From Dimorphilus gyrociliatus (Eukaryota; Annelida; Polychaeta; Dinophilidae), in assembly GCA_904063045.1 (NCBI GenBank), contig CAJFCJ010000012.1:2496498-2560497 (forward strand): a DNA stretch of 64,000 nt. The letters run 5' to 3'. Below the pieces are notes generated by a model, which was given only the letters and a program-made list of their open reading frames with translations, was not told the DNA's origin and searched no databases. This document shows, one piece after another, positions 60,400 to 64,000 of the stretch; the stretch's first letter is position 1; each line of letters opens with the position of its first letter. Made by a program: the position numbers and the translations under genes.

Positions 60400-61988
60400 C
60401 TTTGGTTTAGACAGATAGTACATATATATACTGTATATGCTGTATATACATATATGTACTGTCTATCTGTCTGTGTCTGTCTATAAATAATGTATCATTT
60501 TACACTTTACAAGTCATAAAATAGTTAATAATATCATTATCTAAGCAAAAAAAAAATTGTAAGTGATGAATAGGTTGTATTAGAAGGGAAAAAGACAAAA
60601 AAAAGATGGATATTTCTCTTCGAATAGATATTTTCGAATATTTATCTAAATTTGAGAGAAAAGAGAATAAAACAAAAAAAGAGAAAAGCTATAGATATAA
60701 TATCTATATACTTTTAATATAATTTATATATATTAAATATTATATATTCATTTTTCTATTTTTCTTTCTTTCTTTCTTTATTTATTTCTTTTTGCTTTCT
60801 TTCTTTCCTTCATTTCTTTTCTAGTTTTAATATTGTTATTCTCTTTATATTACGTTTTTTTTATCGACTGAAAACAATCACATAAAAGGATAAAGACATT
60901 CATAGTTTATATATTTTATATAGATATATATACTGTATATATAAATTTGTTTTGTTTTCCTTTAAACTATGCGGCATGATACACGTCGCTATAATTATAA
61001 TAATCATCTATATACGTAAACAATTGATAGTACTAACAAAAATTTCTGTCGCGTTTGTTTGTATATAAATATAGATGTATATATATTTATATACATCTAT
61101 TTACGTACAAACATACGAACATAGATACATACATACGTTCGCATATACGTACAGATTTGATATTCTTGCTTAATTTTTACTTCTTGATTACTTTCCCTAT
61201 ACGTATATACTGTTTATATTATATTATGTACTATAATATATAGTATACATTATATTATTTGTCCTAGAATGTGCAATAAATAAATGTCAACTAGTAAATA
61301 GTCGTCAATGTAAAAGAGGACGAAAATTAACATCACTTTCTTGGCGGGAGCAAACACTAGAAAGATTGAGAAAACTAGGGATTTTAGATAGATAGATAGA
61401 GTTTATATGCAGTCTTGACAATATATTACTGTTAATGTATATAAGTCTATTTATCCACATTGAGAATTCTTTTTATATAAAGTGAATGTGTTCAACGATA
61501 GAGAGGAGGAAGAGGAGGAGGGGAGTATGAGGAAAGGACAATCGGAGAGAAATAGACATAGACAAAAAAAGGGAATAAATAAGGGAAGATAATACGTGGA
61601 AAAGTGTTATTCTTATCTTATCTCATTCACTAGACCACATACTAATTCTGCCGATGAAAACCAATAAACAGAACAAAGAAAGAGAAAAAAGAAGAGGAAG
61701 ATTCTTCAAAAAAAAAAACAGTAAACTTTCATTATTTCTATTTGCTCCAAATTCAATAAGATTTATCTTTTATTATTAATATTTTATATCATATGTAAGT
61801 TAGTTAATATATTCATAACCTATTAAAAATATATACCAAGTATTTTTCCCCTACCAGTTTCAATGGCAATTATATAATAAATTATTCAATTTTTCGCCTT
61901 TCCCATTAATTTACTCTTATATATATTTTTTATATATTATGTAATTTGGTCTATGTTTTTTTATTCCTCTATCTCTCTCTCTCTATCC

Positions 61989-62019
<31 letters not shown>

Positions 62020-62207
62020 TGTCTCTCTCTAATTGGCTGATTAAATTATTACCATTTTCAACTTTATTGATTACAATTACCAGTTTAGTTGTTAATAAAG
62101 AATGTTTGTTGTGTTTTTTCCCCGCTAGGTTTTAGCTTGGAAGCAGCAAAAATAATGAAATATAACTATATACATATATACTGTATACATATATATATAC
62201 ATCGCAC

Positions 62208-62240
<33 letters not shown>

Positions 62241-62517
62241 CATACAAAACTGTAAACTGGTATTATATAATTGTTTTTTTTTTTTTGAAAAAACACACTG
62301 AAAGTTTTCTAACAAAAAAAATGAACTAAAGAGAAGCTTTTTAATTAATCTGGGTTTCAGAGGTGACAATAGATAATATAATATAAATATATAAAGAACA
62401 GAAAAATGATCAATTATAGGTTTGTTTCTTTAAAAATGAAAGAAAATAAAACCTATTGGGAAAAGAAAATTTAGAAGAAACTATTCAACAACACCTGAAA
62501 CCATAAAAGAATTTAGC
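59690..62517. other. Convergent 3' region, microsatellite-rich
   Basis: Between the stops of FCSK (plus) and the SLC6 gene (minus). Holds (CTT/CAT)n near 59980-60015, (AATG)n at about 60247-60352, (AT)n at 60365-60398, (CTTT)n near 60760-60800, TATA runs near 61989-62012 and 62190-62244, and several ATACTGTATA motifs. No coding exon seen. Confidence 0.65.
60247..60352. repeat. (AATG)n microsatellite
   Basis: Imperfect tetranucleotide array of AATG/AATGA units followed directly by an (AT)n run. The open frame across it on the minus strand (SFIH-type repeats) is an artefact of the repeat. Confidence 0.85.
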
Positions 62518-64000
62518 TTAAGCGGAATTAAGTTCCGCTCTTTCTTGTCCTTCATTGACGGCATCAAGTTCCAGTGTTTTTAGCTGATGAACCTTCAATT
62601 TCGGTTTTAATAATGTTGAAAATCTCTATTTTAAAATTAATTAGATAAAAGATTGATTTCACTTGAAATACTTAAAAAATCGAATACAAAAACCTTTGTT
62701 AAACTTCCTTCGGCTCTCATTATTTTTACAACGGCTACTATTGGTATAAGAATTAACGAGCAACAGGCTATTATCCATCCTAAAGCAATTGCCCATCTGG
62801 GATATACGTAGGTCTTGTTGTATCTTAACTCCTTATATTGTATACAAGAGAACACAAATATAACCTGGAGAAAGTGAAGAGAAGATATAGTGGAGGAAGA
62901 GGATGGAAGAGAAGACAAAAAGAAGAAAAACATATATATATATGTTTATAGCATATTACTACTCGTAATAGTACAATAAAAGATAACTTACCAAAGCCAA
63001 CGACGGCGTAACAGTCATCCAAGAATATTTTATTAAAGGAAGTACCTTTCTACCCAGCATATATTCAACATTCTTCCAAAATCGACCAGCTCCGTAAAGG
63101 TAGCCAACGGTCACGCATTCTAAAAAGCCAATAAACAATACTATACGACTAGTTGAATAATAGTCGAATATTTGAAAAACGTATATTCCTCCCTAGAATG
63201 ATAGAAAGAAGGAGAAAAATAAATAAACACCTCTATCTATTTTATTTGTATTTTAGTGTATAGTACTAGTACTATCACTACTTACTCTCGTCACCATAGA
63301 TAAACCAACTAGATAGGAAAAAAAACATATTACGGCGATAAAAATCTCCTTTCTTCTTCCTACTCTTAAGAGGTGGGGGAACTGATCGACCACAGCCGTA
63401 ACTACCCCTTCAACACCTCCGAATTGACTGTCCATACCGAGTAGAATCAACATAAGAAAGAAGCATATACTCCATAGAATTGACCCGGGCATTTCGCCTA
63501 CAGTCTTCGGATAGGCTATAAATGCTAAACCGGGTCCGCTTTCGGCTACCTTGTCTACAGTTGTACCGTGAGTTTCCGCCATAAAGCCCAATATCGAAAA
63601 GATAATGAAACCGCTGAAAAATGATGTACCAGAATTGGTCAAAGCGAATAGTAGACTGTCCTTGAGGACATTATGATGGAATTTGTTGTACGACCCGAGA
63701 GCTGTTAAAGTACCCAAACCAATTGAATATGAGAAGAATACTTGCGTTCCGGCATCCACCCAAACTTGGCTGTCTAACAATTTCGACCAGTCCGGTAAGA
63801 GATAGAATTCGATTCCTTTTGACGATCCTGGCAGAGTAACGCCTCTTATCAGGAGGGCCAACATCAAAAGATACGGAGAGGTGGCGGTAACGTACATGAC
63901 TTTTCCCGACGACTTGATCCCCTTGCAGACACAAAGGTAAACGACTATCCATGCGAGTAAGAGGCATAATGCCATCTCCCATTTAATATTCCCCGGATTG
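62518..64000 (-). CDS. SLC6 Na+/Cl- -dependent transporter, GABA/taurine/creatine group, 3' part
   Basis: Partial: the 5' end lies beyond the window. Exons in phase: 63286 to past 64000, 62992-63192, 62694-62864, 62518-62625. The first visible residues ([19 protein letters not shown]) are TM5. Then come [16 protein letters not shown] (TM6 approach), [25 protein letters not shown] (unwound TM6 with ion-binding Asn/Ser environment), [41 protein letters not shown] (TM8) and [13 protein letters not shown]. Next are [16 protein letters not shown] and a short cytosolic tail ending [19 protein letters not shown] and [11 protein letters not shown] are typical of the GABA, taurine, betaine and creatine carriers rather than the monoamine or glycine ones. 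Substrate cannot be decided from this half. Confidence 0.9.

Noticed and set aside
60151-60423. Open frame with SFIH repeats on the minus strand
   Set aside because: Translation of the (AATG)n and (AT)n microsatellites.

Overview
The window is AT-rich metazoan nuclear DNA. Genes are intron-bearing, most introns are only about 45-150 bp, splice sites are canonical GT-AG, and intergenic space is full of (AT)n, (GAA)n, (GA)n and tetranucleotide microsatellites. Compact genes together with Dispatched, EML, RBR ligase, SLC6, MARVEL and DUF229 families suggest a small-genome invertebrate, perhaps a spiralian such as an annelid. The species is an inference. I rebuilt gene models by hand, requiring reading phase to agree across every junction. 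All exon chains closed except the 5' ends of Dispatched and EML.

Layout, left to right. 1-2994: no gene seen. 2995-4101 (+): AJM1-like protein with a MYND-type zinc finger. 5251-9043 (+): Dispatched-type RND transporter with a polyglutamate tail. 9292-11148 and 12333-14180 (+): two nearly identical DUF229 membrane proteins from a segmental duplication that also copied the end of the neighbouring gene. 15334-23687 (-): EML-type microtubule protein, 16 exons. 24220-29797 (+): 20-exon gene with a divergent HMG box, hidden from simple ORF reading by a 55-bp intron. 30525-33290 (-): PPP1R21. 33603-41436 (+): peroxiredoxin-5, head-to-head with PPP1R21, whose large first intron holds an antisense RNF217-like RBR ubiquitin ligase (34570-38304).

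44584-49356 (-): three DOMON genes in tandem, with one, three and one DOMON units; the middle one has a threonine-rich mucin-like linker. 49357-53319: mostly repeats, with a small GC-richer open patch of unknown meaning. 53320-54137 (+): four-TM MARVEL protein. 54819-59689 (+): fucokinase (FCSK). 59690-62517: microsatellites. 62518-64000 (-): 3' part of an SLC6 transporter of the GABA/taurine/creatine group, running off the window.

The genes do not form a pathway; the order looks like ordinary animal gene neighbourhood. Themes are membrane signalling and transport (Dispatched, SLC6, MARVEL), endosome and cytoskeleton (PPP1R21, EML, AJM1-like), ubiquitin and redox (RNF217-like, PRDX5), fucose salvage (FCSK), and two locally expanding families (DUF229, DOMON). 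I found no CRISPR array, rRNA, tRNA or intact transposon. The most unusual items are the DUF229 pair with its gene-conversion-like core and EML relic, the HMG-box gene, the DOMON cluster, and a dispersed motif with core ACAGTATAT scattered through the non-coding DNA.
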